A stretch of DNA of 64,000 nt from Capra hircus (GCF_001704415.2 NC_030823.1:69998458-70062457); one strand, 5' to 3'; shown: positions 10,301-21,088, numbered from the stretch's first letter. Program-made: numbers and translations. The notes: generated by a model not told the origin, from the letters alone.

Positions 10301-10919
10301 ACATCTGGCTTTGTTAAAGTACATAGACTTTATTCTGTAAGCAAAGAGGATCTGATAAAGTTTTCATGTAGTATATTAGTATACTAACTGCACTATACTA
10401 ATTAGTGATTAATATCCACAATATACACGGAGCTCCCAGAAACTGGTAAGAAAAGACAAACTTGGTAGAAATGGATAAATGATATGAATATGCAATTCAT
10501 GGAAGAGAACATCTAAATATCCAGTAAATGTACTTAAAATATGCTAAAGAAAATTAAAGCAATAATGTAATTTTACTTTTTACCCTTCAATTTGGTAAAA
10601 ATTAAGAAAGATAACACCTACTCCTGGTAACAAGAAAGAAGAAATATTTGTACATTGCTAGATGAAATATAAATTGCTACAGACTCTTTGGCAATCAGGC
10701 AAAGACTATAAAAATTTAACACATATGTCCTTTATCCCAGCAATCCCATTGCTGCTAATTGACCCTATAGAAGCATAGTTAACCCTTGAACAATATGGGT
10801 TTGAACTTCGTGGATCTATAATGGGCTGTTTTTTTTTTCCTTCTGTAGTAAATACTGTAGTAGTAAACAATCTGTGGTTGGTTGAATCAGCAGATATGGA
10901 AGAACCGCAAATAGAGAGG

Positions 10920-11147
10920 AGCTGTTTCCCAGGTGGCGCTTGTGGTAAAGAAACGGCCAGCTGATAGAGGAGAGATAAGAGGCGTGAATTCGATCCCTAG
11001 GTTGGGAGGATCCCCTGAAGAAGAAATGGCACCCCGCTCCAGTATTCTTGCCTGGAGAATCCCATGAACAGAGGAGCCTGGCAGGCTACAGTCCATATGG
11101 TCACAAAGAGTTGGGCGTAACTGAAGCAACTTAGCATGCAGGCACCC
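10920..11147 (+). mobile_element. Bov-tA SINE
   Basis: Sense copy, diverged at the 5' end ('ctgtttcccaggtggcgctt'), with 'gaattcgatccctaggttgg' as the B-box region and the common 'ccagtattcttgcctggaga' core. It is inside the Tigger element. Confidence 0.85.
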
Positions 11148-11164
11148 ATATATATAGCAGACAA

Positions 11165-11375
11165 AGTATGGTGGCTCAGATGGTAGAGAGTTTGCCTGCA
11201 ATGCGGGAGACACAGATTCAATCCCCGGGTCGGGAAGATCTCCTGGAGAAGGAACTGGCAATCCACTCCAGTATTCTTGCCTGGAGAATCCCATGGATGG
11301 AGGAGCCTGGCAGCCTACAGCAAGCACATGGGGTTGTGAAGAGTTGGATAGGACTGAGAGACTAACACAATGCAC
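11165..11375 (+). mobile_element. Bov-tA SINE
   Basis: Sense copy from 'tatggtggctcagatggtag' to 'gagagactaacacaatgcac', inside the same Tigger element and 18 bp after the previous SINE. Confidence 0.88.
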
Positions 11376-11714
11376 AAGTTACATACAGATTTTGGACTAC
11401 GTGGAGAACTGGTGTCTCTCATCCCTGTATTGTTCGGTGTCAAGTGCAAAAGCAAAGGACAAAGGATATATGTAGGGAAGTGTTTATTGCTATATTGTTT
11501 ATGGTTGGCAAAACACTGAAAACAAAGTGAAATCCCACTGTTAGGGGAATGACTGAAAACATAATGATGTACACAGTCTGTGAGGAGTTGTTTAGCCTTA
11601 AGAATATGTTAGATTATACTCACTGACTTAGAGGGATTTCCATGAAGTGTGATTAAGTGGGAAAAGCTATATGCAAAGGTGTATATGTACTCTGATCCAA
11701 TTTTTAGAGAACGC

Positions 11715-11909
11715 AGGCAGTTCCCTCGTGGCTCAGAGGCTAAACCCAGGTTCAGTCTCTGGGTTGGGAAGATCCCCTGGAGAAGGAAATGGCAACCCAC
11801 TCCAGTACTCTTGAGTGGAGAATCCCATGGACGGAGGAGCCTGGTAGGCTACAGTCCGTGGGGTTGCAAAGAGTCGGACACGACTGAGCGACTTCACTTC
11901 ACTTCACTG
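11715..11909 (+). mobile_element. Bov-tA SINE
   Basis: Sense copy with an internal deletion in the tRNA-like part ('gctcagaggctaaacccagg'), then the normal core and a tail of 'cttcactt' repeats. It is inserted in the old L1. Confidence 0.88.
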
Positions 11910-11930
11910 ATAGCAAAACAACCCTAAAAC

Positions 11931-11932
<2 letters not shown>

Positions 11933-11973
<41 letters not shown>
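11933..11973. repeat. (TG)n microsatellite
   Basis: About 20 uninterrupted TG dinucleotides, a pure run likely to vary in length between individuals. Confidence 0.97.
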
Positions 11974-11974
<1 letters not shown>

Positions 11975-11979
11975 GCCCG

Positions 11980-12275
11980 CCTTGCAGATAGGAGTGACCA
12001 ATGAGATATAAGTGGAAGTTTTGGATGGAGTGTTTGCTGAAGTTCATTTTTACTCCTGGTCTTCCCCTTTTCTTATCTGAAATAAGGATGTGATAGTTGG
12101 TATTTTTACAGTCATTTTATGGCTTTGAATATATGAAGCGTGAAAGACTACAAGGCAGATGGAACCTGGCTCCCTGATCACTTTATGGAGCCCTGGACTT
12201 TGTACGTGCAAGGATAAAACCTCAAGTGACTAAACACCTGTAGTTTGGTCACTGTAATGAAGGACCAAATATAAT
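11980..12275 (+). mobile_element. Possible MLT1-type LTR remnant
   Basis: Text such as 'acctggctccctgatcac' then 'ggagccctggactttg' is in the order found near the 3' part of MaLR-type LTRs. Ends and target duplication are not visible. It lies within the old L1. Confidence 0.35.
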
Positions 12276-12712
12276 TATGATTATAATGAAGAAAAGGTAT
12301 GAAAGTACTCATTCTTAGCATTGATTACTTGGGGTGGGTGTGGGGGTGCAGGAAGTACAGAAAGAGACTGGAAGGAAGGTACAAAAAAAGTATCTAAATA
12401 AAAGGTGTCCTTTATTCAAAACAAAGCATTATGATATAATTCCATTTGTTTCCAATTATATATTCACTCCTTCCAGGCCCTGTTTGTTCCTACTTAAAAT
12501 TATTCCTCCCTCAGGGCCATCCATCTGAATCCCAAGGAGGGATAAGGTTTAGACCATTCTTTCACATGATTGATCAATACGAAAAGGAGCCCATAGGAAT
12601 GACCATCACAACATTAATGGGGAATGGGGCTATCACAGGGAGGAGGATTTCAGGTGATCATTTCTTTCTTCCTTATGTTTGTATGAGTGTTTTAATTTTT
12701 ATATTGATTTGT

Positions 12713-12985
12713 GCTGCTACTGCTAAGTCGCTTCAGTCGTGTCCGACTCTGTGTGACCCCATAGACAGCAGCCCACCAGGCTCTGCCGTCCTTGGGATTC
12801 TCCAGGCAAGAACACTGGAGTGGGTTGCCATTTCCTTCTCCAATGAATCAAAGTGAAAAGTGAAAGTGAAGTTGCTCAGTCGTGTCCGACTCCTAGCGAC
12901 CCCATGGATTGCAGCCTACCAGGCTCCTCCGTCCATGGGATTTTCCAGGCAAGAGTACTGGAGTGGGGTGCCATTGCCTTCTCCA
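12713..12985 (-). mobile_element. Bov-A2 SINE, full length (antisense)
   Basis: Reversed dimeric Bov-A2 running from the (GCT)-type tail to 'ggtgccattgccttctcca'. A perfect 12-bp duplication atattgatttgt flanks it at 12701-12712 and 12986-12997. Confidence 0.93.
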
Positions 12986-13043
12986 ATATTGATTTGTATT
13001 ATTTATATAATCGGGAAAAAACAACAATGCTATTTTCATTGTG

Positions 13044-13346
13044 AAAGTGAAAGTTGCTCAGTTGTGTCTGACTCTGTGATCCCATGGACTGTAGGAATTC
13101 TCCAGGCCAGAATACTGGAGTGGGTAGCCCTTTGCTTCTTCAGGGGCTCTTCCCAATCCAGGGATCAAACACAGGTCTCCCACATTGCAAATAGATTCTT
13201 TACCAGCTTAGCCACAAGGGAAGCCCAAGAATACTGGAGGGCGTGGCCTATCCCTCCTCCAGCAGATCTTCCAAACTCAGGAATCAAACCAGGGTCTCCT
13301 GCATTGAAGGTGGATTCTTTACCAACTGAGCTATCAGGGAAGCCCT
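13044..13346 (-). mobile_element. Dimeric Bov-tA SINE (ART2A-like), inserted as one unit
   Basis: Read on the minus strand, a partial Bov-tA (13346 down to about 13228) stops at 'ctccagtattctt' and is followed at once by a second Bov-tA starting 'gggcttcccttgtggc'. The whole is flanked by one 11-bp duplication ttttcattgtg at 13033-13043 and 13347-13357, so the dimer was inserted in one event. Confidence 0.85.
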
Positions 13347-13530
13347 TTTTCATTGTGGAACAACAAAAATAATACAAAGACTGGAGTGAGGCAAGATTGG
13401 AGGCAAGATCAACTACAAAGGCATTTCAATCATCCAAGTAAGAAATGACGATGGGTTGAAGGAGGTAATGACAATCGGAGATGGAGAGATGTAGAAAGAC
13501 ATAGTAAGAAATAGTAAGGAGATACATTTG

Positions 13531-13722
13531 GGGCTTCCCAAGTGGTAAAGAATCTCCTACCAATGCAGGAGACACAAGAGATTTGGGTTTGATCCCTGGG
13601 TTGGGAAGATCCCCTGGAGTAGGAAATGGCAACCTACTCCAGTATTCTTGCCTGGAAAATTCTGTGGGCAGAGGAGGCTGGTGGGCAAGAGTCCACAGTT
13701 TCGCAGAGTCAGATATGAATGA
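13531..13722 (+). mobile_element. Bov-tA SINE
   Basis: Sense copy from 'ggggcttcccaagtggtaaa' to about 'agtcagatatgaatgatc', splitting the antisense L2. Confidence 0.85.
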
Positions 13723-13890
13723 TCATACATGCATGCACTCCAAGGAGGTAGATTGATAGGATGTAGTGATTGACTGGAAGAGGAGAAGGCAAGATTTCTA
13801 GATTAAATGAGTGGATGGAGAGGTGTGCCATTCCTGAAACGAGCAACAAAGGAGGAAAAGTGACTGAGTGGAGGACGTGTAGCCTCTGCA

Positions 13891-14375
13891 AAATACTGAT
13901 GCCGAAGCTCAGGCTGAATCACAATCTCTAGGCACATATTGCAGATGATTCCAGGGCACAGTCAGTGCCGAGAAAACGCTAGTAAAGACGCCGACAGGGG
14001 ACTAAGGACCAGAGGACCAGGAAACCTGAGAAAAGAAAACAGGGATAAGAGAAGAATGAGGAAAGCTGAAACTGAGGTTTCATGCGCTCGTGAGGTTTGC
14101 TTGTTCAAGGCTTTTGGGAAAGAGTCTGAAAGGGTTTGTGGGTGAGAACGGCGGCAAATGTTTCCGAGAGGGAGAAGGGAGGTGAGTATGAGAGCAGTGT
14201 GAGGAATTAGCCTTGGACAGGACATGTCTTCCTGTGACTGGGGAAGGAGAGAAGTGTTCAGTAAGTATAAATGCAATAATTTGTAGGTGCAGAGAGAGAG
14301 AGGAGATGGAGAAAGTTCATGACTGATAGTCTTGGTGTCTGTTACTGAAGCCAGCAAGGCTGTCCTCGTCTACTT
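13891..14375. other. Unassigned sequence, no gene seen
   Basis: Purine-rich on the plus strand and possibly still L2-derived, but no diagnostic phrase was recognised. The overlapping 131-codon minus-strand frame at 13962-14357 is low-complexity Ser/Leu text and is not believed. Confidence 0.4.
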
Positions 14376-14591
14376 TCTAAAATGTGTATTCATCTGGCTC
14401 TGTTGGGTCTTAGTCGCAGCACCCAGGATCTTTATTTCCTCATGCGGATCTTTTGTTGTGGCACATGAACTTGGGTGTGCAAGCTTAGTAGCTCTGTGGC
14501 ACATGGGATCTTAGTTTCCAGACCAGGGATCAAACCCATGTCCCCTGCATTGCAGGGTGGATTCTTAACCACTGGACCACCTGGGAAGCCC
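14376..14591 (-). mobile_element. CHR-type SINE (antisense)
   Basis: Reversed SINE ending 'accacctgggaagcccc', with the reversed B-box 'agggatcaaacccatg'. Similar text on both sides ('caaggctgtcctcgtc' and 'caaggctgccttctaa') suggests a target duplication. Confidence 0.82.
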
Positions 14592-14799
14592 CAAGGCTGC
14601 CTTCTAAGAGAGGTCTTGAATAGCCACCGTAGGGAATGAAGGAGGAAAGGGGCACTCGGAGACATTGCCAAGTGGTACCAAGTGCCTGGCTTTGAATGGA
14701 GACGTGACTCTGCCTTGGCCCTGACCTGCTCCCATGTAGCAGATGTACCCACTGTTCCGTCAGACTGTTTTTTTATTTTTGGGTCTGTATTCTTTTACT

Positions 14800-14937
14800 T
14801 TATTTTTTAAAAATATATATTATATATATATATATTTAATTAGAGGATGATTGCTTTACAGTGTCTTCTGCCGTACAACAACACCGGCATGAATCAGTCG
14901 TAACTACATACATATCCCCTCCCTCTTGAGCCAACGC
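14800..14937 (-). mobile_element. L1 3' end (antisense) with (TA)n tract
   Basis: The reversed L1 3' UTR is recognisable from 'tttaattagaggatgattg', 'catgaatcagtcg' and 'catatcccctccctcttgag'. It is preceded by an AT-rich (TA)n tract at about 14808-14836. Confidence 0.75.
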
Positions 14938-16000
14938 AGACCTAGAGATCGGACTTGTGGACGCAGTGGGGGAAGGAGAGAGTGGGAGGATCTGAGAAGG
15001 CAGCGTTGACAGTGTACACACCACGTGTGTCACGCGGTTTTGGCGTACTTGTGGCTTGTCCTGGATTTCTCCCTGGGGACCGTGTGGCTTCTGGGCTCAG
15101 GAACCTGCAGAAGCTCTGTGTGGGTGTTTTCTCTCTGAGAACCTGTGGAATCTGATCACGAAAGAGTCATTTTAGGACAGGGGCTTGCCTCGGATTCTGG
15201 CTTCCTGATGGTGTTGATTGGGGGCCAGGATTATACTCAGTCTGTGTGTGAGCGTACATGTGCTTCCTTCACTTCTGCTCCAGGGGACTCAATTTGCTGG
15301 AGGGGAAGCACCTGTAATCCCTGTTTGGAAAAATGTCTGCTTAACGGCAAGTCTCCCGGATGTGACTCGCTTGACAATAAGAGTTCTAATGGAGTCAGGT
15401 CTCACTGTAGCCCCGTTTACGTATAGATATGATCAGACATTTGACTGGCTAGCTGGAAACGACTGGGTCCTCAGAATGATCTCCCTCATATGTATTCTCT
15501 GACTTTATCGGGATCTCTGGTGTTTCCACCTCTCCATTTTCTCCCACTTCAGCACCCCTCCTGGTGTATCTTCCTTCTATATCCTGCCTGAAATTCATGG
15601 CCTATCCTCTGGCATTCTTAGAATCCAGGCTCCCAGATTTTCCTGTCACTTCTTCTTTATCTATCATCAGCCTTGGATTAATCTAGCCATTTCCTCTGCT
15701 TCTATGTCAGGCCTACTGAGCCCTTCATCAGGGCCTGGGTTTTTGCTCCAACATGGTCAGCAGGGATTAGAGGGGAAGGATCCCACTGATGGGAATCAGT
15801 GACTGCAGGACCAAGAACTGGCCCCAGAGTAGCCAGGGTATTGGTTACATTCAAGAGAATTGAGCCAACATGTAATATATTAAGGATAATAAAAGTGACT
15901 CATTGTTAGTGAAAGGAATTCCAAATATGAGAAAGGTAAGGCTAAGAGAAACCCTGTGATACTAAATTGAAACTGGAAGTATTGGTGAGAACTCATGGTT
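14938..16000. other. Unassigned sequence, no gene seen
   Basis: About 1.06 kb, moderately GC-rich at 14940-15430 with several CpG sites, then pyrimidine-rich. No repeat family or domain-bearing frame was recognised. Confidence 0.45.
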
Positions 16001-16299
16001 TTTAGTAGGCAGACATGGAAATAGATATACAGATGTGCATGTGTGTATATGTTTATCTTTTCCTAATTCTGTCTATTGCAAGGACGGGGGCCTTAGAAGT
16101 AATAAATGACTCTCCAGCAGCAATGAGCACACTAAATACCCAGATCCTGACTTATGAATATCACCTTCTGCTAAAAGGAGTCAAGTCTCCTCAGAGAAAT
16201 GGCTACTTTAGGGGCCAAGGCAAGGAGTATAAGATGACTCTAGATCCTGTTACTAAAAGTAAGAAAATACTCAGAGAATGATGGAGTCAAATCATAAGG

Positions 16300-16903
16300 A
16301 CACAGGAGATAACTTGAAGAAATTGCTACTGGTCATATGTATGGACAATTTAAAGATAAAAAATAGTAATAGTAATAGATTATAAGTCATTGAATAAAAT
16401 AGAAATTCATGAACTTACACAACTGACTTTTAACTACAAATAAACAATTTATGGGGCTTATAAACTGTGTAGAAATAATTAAGCGTATTACAATAGCACA
16501 AAAGCCAGGAGGGGTAAAATATATCATTGTATGTTTCTTACCTTATACATGAAGTGATATAATATTTATAATATATAATATCTTGATTTCAAGAGATACC
16601 TGTGAAAAGTTAAGCATGCATATTGTAATTTCAACCACTAAAATAAACAAAAATCTCAGGAGAAATAGCTAAAATGTCAATAGAGAAGACAAAATAGAAC
16701 ACTTCAAAAAGTTTGTTTTTTTGCTCTATACAAAGGAAAGCAGGAAGAGAGATTGAAAAAAAAATAGAACAGAGAACAAATGGGGTAAATTGAATATAAA
16801 TAGCAAGAGAGTTGACTTAGAAGCCAGTTCTGTCAATAATTACACTAAATATAAATAGTCTAAACTCTACAACTAACAGGCAGGCTGGATAAATAGAATG
16901 GTT
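16300..16903 (+). mobile_element. Probable old L1 fragment near the start of ORF2 (sense)
   Basis: AT-rich sequence ending with 'gtcaataattacac' and 'aaatataaatagtctaaact', which resembles L1M text at the start of ORF2. It is strongly diverged. 16001-16299 upstream is unassigned. Confidence 0.45.
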
Positions 16904-17180
16904 GGAGAAGGCAATGGCACCCCACTCCAGCACTCTTGCCTGGAAAATCCCATGGATGGAGGAGCCTGGTAGGCTGCAGTCCATGGGGTCGCTAAGAGTC
17001 GACACGACTGAGCGACTTCACTTTCATTTTCACTTTTCACTTTCATGCATTGGAGAAGGAAATGGCAACCCACTCCAGTGTTCTTGCCTGGAGAATCCCA
17101 GGGATGGGGGAGCCTGATGGGCTGCCGTATGGGGTTGCACAGAGTCGGACACGACTGAAGTAACTTAGCAGCAGCAGCAG
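16904..17180 (+). mobile_element. Bov-A2 SINE, full length
   Basis: Sense dimer from 'ggagaaggcaatggcaccc' to a (CAG)n tail, closely similar to the copy at 9039-9312. Confidence 0.92.
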
Positions 17181-17300
17181 GAAGGCTTCACCACAAATGT
17201 GACAATTAAGCAAATACCTGAAGGAGAAGAGGGAACAAGATGTGCAGATAGGTGAGAGTGTTTCAGAGAGAAGAGTGTGTGTAAGACTGACTTGGACTAT
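17181..17300 (-). mobile_element. Antisense L2 fragment
   Basis: The order 'gtgacaattaagcaaatacc', 'tgaaggagaagagggaacaa' and 'agtgtttcagagagaag' matches the antisense L2 body (gtgacatttgagc… ctgaagg… gcattccaggcaga). It is decayed. Confidence 0.45.
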
Positions 17301-17344
17301 TTTAAAAACAGAGAGCTGATTAGTAGACACTGCTCAGAGATGAA

Positions 17345-17538
17345 AGTGAAAAGTGAAAGTCGCTCAGTTGTGTCCGACTCTTTGCAACCCCATGGACTAT
17401 ACAGTCCATGGAATGCTCCAGGCCAGAATACTGGAGTGGGTCGCCTTTCTCTTCTCCAGGGGATCTTACCAACCCAAGAATCGAACCGGGGTCTCCTGCA
17501 CTGCAGACGGATTCTTTACTAACTGAGCTATCAGGAAA
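17345..17538 (-). mobile_element. Bov-tA SINE (antisense)
   Basis: Reversed SINE of the same subtype as the second half of the dimer at 13044-13346, with the shortened 'tggactatacagtccatg' palindrome near its 3' end. A 13-bp duplication gctcagagatgaa is at 17332-17344 and 17539-17551. Confidence 0.92.
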
Positions 17539-17551
17539 GCTCAGAGATGAA

Positions 17552-18646
17552 GCTGTCTGGATTCTCACTGAAATATCCAGGAATATTCTTAGGATTATAT
17601 TCTAGTAAATTATTATGGCCTCAGAGCTTTGCAGGAATATCCCTTAGAACATGACTAGTTCTGGTTCTCACTATGCCTTTTCTGAGCTCACGTGTTCTCT
17701 GTGCTCTATCACAAGCCACTATCCTTTACCGCAAGCCTTTAAAGGTTACAGTGATAATAATCAGAGTCATGGAATTAGGGATTGCAAGCTATCTCAAAGG
17801 TCATCAGGCTCCAACCTCGTATCTGTGACAAGGCTGACAAATAATGAGTCAGAGTCACATCCAGTGGAAATGATTTCGCATTTCCCAGGGCCAACTCTTC
17901 ATCCCATGGAAGTCTTTACTAGAAAGTTCTTTATTCCAGTGCCTCACTGGAGTTAGATTTTTTTCTGCGTCTAAGCAACCGTGATGAATGTCTTACCACG
18001 TGTAGTGAATGAGAAAGTGCAAGAGTTTCAAATTGACCATAAGTTTCTCGGCTTTCATCACCTTCACAGGGCCTGTCAAATGGTTTAGGTTTCAAAACTT
18101 AAACCCTTGGCCTTCACTAAACCTTCCCAATATCTTCTGTCAAGAGGCTTCCTGGACTTTTGAAGGGAAAGTAAACCAAATGGGCGTTTGTTTCTCATCA
18201 GCGAAAGCAAAGTGCTTGCAGAGGCCAGCCGGGCTATTTTTGTCTGTGGGTTGTGGACGGTTGCCAAGACTGAGCAGAGGTGTTTGCCTGTGGTAAAAAC
18301 AGACAGGGACGGGTGGAGATGACTACTGATGCAGGAGAAGGATTCAGAACCTGAGAAGCTTGTTGAGATGATCCTAGCTTGACCTGCAAGCTCAGACTTC
18401 TGATTCTCCTCACTTGCACCTCCTCATCTGTGGGCTCAGGACTGCTGTGGGATTCCTCTCCAGATAGAAAGCAGATATCAAGCCTTTGGTTGGGCCTGGT
18501 CATGTAGTGCCCTCATCTTACTGTGTGATGCTCTCATTGCTGGTACCCTGAGAAGTATCCTCACCACCATCCTCTCTTGTGGGACTCTGCACTGCTTTGG
18601 CCAGATGCAGACAGCTGGGGTGGGAGGAAGAACCACCTGAGATTTT
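17552..18646. other. Unassigned sequence, no gene seen
   Basis: About 1.1 kb without a recognised ruminant repeat. 17735-17830 has the feel of a very old mammalian interspersed element but could not be named. No coding frame with a recognisable domain. Confidence 0.45.
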
Positions 18647-18853
18647 TGTTGTTGTTGTTTGGTCACTACGTTGTGCCCAGATCTTTGTGACTGTTTGGAC
18701 TGCAGCATATCAGGCTTCCCTGTCCTTCACTATCTCCTGAAGTATCTCCCGGCATTTGCTCAGACTCATGTCCATTGAGCTGATGATGCTATCTAACCAT
18801 CTCCTCCTCTGCCACTCCCTCCTCCTTTTGCCTTAAGTCTTTCCCAGCATCAG
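18647..18853 (-). mobile_element. BovB LINE 3' tail (antisense)
   Basis: Opens with a (GTT)n-type tail, then reversed BovB 3' text such as 'actcatgtccattgagctga' and 'ctttcccagcatcag'. It is 5'-truncated to about 207 bp and diverged. Confidence 0.82.
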
Positions 18854-19010
18854 ATGGCACAAAATCTCAAAGGAGTCAAGTTAATCTGAGGGATCTAGGG
18901 ACAGATTCAGATTCAAAGACTGAATGTCATCCAGAGAAACACCAGCTCCACCAGCCCCAGAATGCTAGGATTTCAGAGCCAAGAATTTGTAACCAGGTAG
19001 ATTTAAGACT

Positions 19011-19216
19011 GGGGCTTCCCAGGTGGCTCAGTGGCAAAGAATCCGCTTGCCAATGCAGGAGACACAAAAGATGCCGTTTCGATCCCTGGGTTGGGAAGAT
19101 CCCCTGGAGCAGGAAATAGCAACCAACTCCAGTATTCTTGCCTGGGAAATCCCATGGACAGAGGAGACGGGTGGGCTACAGTCCATGGGGTCACAGAGAG
19201 TCAGAGGAGACTGAGA
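19011..19216 (+). mobile_element. Bov-tA SINE
   Basis: Sense copy from 'ggggcttcccaggtggctca' to 'gagaacagatct', with B-box region 'gtttcgatccctggg'. Confidence 0.9.
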
Positions 19217-19263
19217 ACAGATCTAGGATTATAAGGAAGCAGTTTGGGAACAAGCCAACGCAG

Positions 19264-19380
19264 TGCAGTTCAGTTCAGTCACCCAGTCGTGTTCAACTCT
19301 TTGCGACCCCACGGACCACAGCACACCAGGCTTCCCTGTCCATCACCAACTCCCGGAGCGTGCTCAGACTCATGTCCATT
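19264..19380 (-). mobile_element. BovB LINE 3' tail (antisense), about 117 bp
   Basis: Reversed tail 'gttcagttcagtcacccagt' followed by the BovB end text down to 'cagactcatgtccatt'. Confidence 0.85.
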
Positions 19381-19479
19381 GCAGGGTCCTGAGTTATTTT
19401 AGTATTTGCATTTTCCTTTAAGAGTCCATGCGTGTTGAATACATACACGTGAATGAGTGTGAATTCGGGGTGATTAAAA

Positions 19480-19648
19480 CAATTTTTTAGATTCAGTTTG
19501 CCTGGATCTTAGTTGCAGCTTGCAGGATCTTAGTCGCTGGGAAATCTTAGTTGCAGTGTGTGGGATCTAGTTTCTGACCAGGGATTGAACCTGGGCCTCC
19601 TTTATTGGCAGTGTGGAGTCTTAGCCACTGGACCACTGGGGAGGTCCC
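19480..19648 (-). mobile_element. CHR-type SINE (antisense)
   Basis: Reversed SINE ending 'gaccactggggaggtccc', with the reversed B-box 'agggattgaacctgg'. Confidence 0.82.
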
Positions 19649-20659
19649 AGAGCGATTTTTTTAAATATAGAGATTTTTAAATATAGATTAAAATACAGAT
19701 TTCTGGGCCCTGCTTTTAGAAATTTTGATTGAGGCAGTCTGGGTGGGACCCAGAAAGCCATCTTTTGGAAATTTCCCGAGATGACTCTGGTTTGTGTTTG
19801 GGAATCATCAGCTTAAATGGCTGGAGGTGAGGCAGGCACCTGTGCTGGATCTCTTTGCTGACCTCTGAACTTTCTGTCCTCAACTGTGTGGATCGTATCT
19901 GTTCTCTCACCTACCTGGATGCCTCTCGTGACTTGATTACCTCCCTGCCTGGTTTTAGCGGGTCTCAGGGCTGCTGTGAGCTAATGATAAAGAATACTTA
20001 GCACAGCGCCTGGTATTCAATAATCATCACTCAATGGAAGTCAGTTGTTATTATCTCTGATTACAGTTACATAATAGGCCTGAATTGGACAACCCATTAG
20101 ACTTTACAATCATATTCCTTGAAGACAGTGTAACTAGGTCAACCTCCTACCTCTTACATTAATCCCTGGAATCTTACATTAATCTCCTCCAGGAAACTTC
20201 CTCCTATTTGGCCCCATTGGGTTCTCACTTGGTGCCAGTCCGATTTTCTTGGGTTTGCTTTCTATTTTTTTGGCAGGAACTGGAGCAGGTGTAATCCCCC
20301 TTTGTTTAGAAATACTCTCCACTGGGTGAGAGGAGTTGGGCCTCCCACTCATCGTGTTCTGGTGGTTTGTTTCCATTCCTCTGTGGTTGTGTTTATGATT
20401 GTGGTACAACTACTTGGAACTGAACTGCAGTTTCTTTGGAGACAGGGGTATTCTGTAGACATAGTGTGAAATTCTTTGGCCTGAGAGGTCCCTAGAATGT
20501 AATATAATATCTCTGCTGCCTCTAGAACTACCCAGAGTAGATAGGATTCTACTGTTGCAACTAGAACTAGAGTAATACTGGGAAGGAAAAGAGGGCCCCA
20601 CGTTTCAGCCCAGATCCTCTTTGTCCCCTCTCCAGTTCATTGATTGCAACACTGCCAAG
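19649..20659. other. Unassigned sequence with one MIR 3' end
   Basis: Only 19960-20065 could be read: it resembles the MIR SINE 3' half in sense ('gggctgctgtgagctaatga', 'acttagcacagcgcctgg', then 'ttattatc'). The rest shows no recognised element or gene. Confidence 0.45.
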
Positions 20660-20972
20660 TTAACCTTCACTTGTTCATACTCATAGTTACTGAACACCTA
20701 CTGTGTGCTAGGTGAAAAAGTTGGTAGGGTATAGTTCCTGTCTCCTAGGAGCTCACAGCTTGACAGGAAAGCAAGCTCAGAACCACATACCTATTCTATT
20801 TCAAGTTCTGTTTGGAATGAGTGAAATGTGTTTATTCTACCAAGGCCTTAGTACTAACTCAGAGTTATAACAGAAACGTGTGTAGAGTAAAGGAGCGTAA
20901 GAATTAAATTTACTTCAGAAGTGTCATTCATTTAATAAGCGTTTACTGAATGCCTACTATATACCTGGCATT
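20660..20972 (-). mobile_element. L2 LINE 3' ends (antisense), two pieces
   Basis: 20660-20790 reads 'ctgaacacctactgtgtgct' then 'ctaggagctcacagcttgac', and 20925-20972 reads 'cgtttactgaatgcctac'. Both are typical reversed L2 3' ends. Confidence 0.6.
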
Positions 20973-20973
20973 A

Positions 20974-21088
20974 TTGGCAACCCACTCCAGTATTCTTGCC
21001 TGGAGAATCCCCATGGACAGAGGATCCTGGCAGGCTACGGTCCACGGGGTCGCAAAGAGTCGAACACGACTGAGCTGCTAAGCACATG
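20974..21088 (+). mobile_element. Bov-tA SINE, 5'-truncated
   Basis: Only the 3' half of Bov-tA is present, from 'tggcaacccactccagtatt' to 'acgactgagctgctaagcac'. It is joined directly to L2 text. Confidence 0.88.

Larger units (their letters stand above)
10776..11446 (+). mobile_element. Tigger (pogo-type) nonautonomous DNA transposon, split by two SINEs
   Basis: The left end reads 'tagttaacccttgaacaata' and the right end 'tattgttcggtgtcaagtg', which are diverged inverted termini of the Tigger/MER28 type ('…gacccttgaacaac…'). Internal text 'tggttggttgaatcag' and 'gattttggactacgtggag' also fits. Two Bov-tA SINEs lie inside. It carries no transposase, and its subfamily is uncertain. Confidence 0.7.
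10395..13375 (+). mobile_element. Old L1 LINE (sense), split by several insertions
   Basis: L1M-type ORF2/3' UTR text occurs at 10395-10775 ('gagctcccagaaactggtaa', 'tttgtacattgctagatg', 'cagcaatcccattg'). It resumes at 11447-11711 ('gtgtttattgctatattgtt') and about 12340-12700, and ends at 12998-13043 plus 13358-13375 with an A-rich tail. Interruptions are a Tigger element, Bov-tA, an LTR remnant, Bov-A2 and a Bov-tA dimer. No frame survives. Confidence 0.65.
10301..13890 (-). mobile_element. Antisense L2 LINE hosting the 10395-13375 L1 nest
   Basis: Antisense L2 text is readable at about 10313-10390 ('gactttattctgtaagc' then 'gatctgataaagtttt'), at 13380-13530 ('gcaagattggaggcaagatc', 'caatcatccaagtaag') and at 13726-13890. 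These are consecutive in L2 order, so everything between is inserted. All pieces are strongly diverged; the L2 assignment is by word order rather than alignment. Confidence 0.55.

Noticed and set aside
11933..11973. Regular short repeats as a CRISPR-like array
   Set aside because: A pure dinucleotide run with no spacers; no array with unique spacers occurs anywhere in the window.
13962..14357. 131-codon minus-strand frame
   Set aside because: Ser/Leu-rich low-complexity text with no domain, overlapping a plus-strand frame in purine-rich DNA that may be L2-derived.
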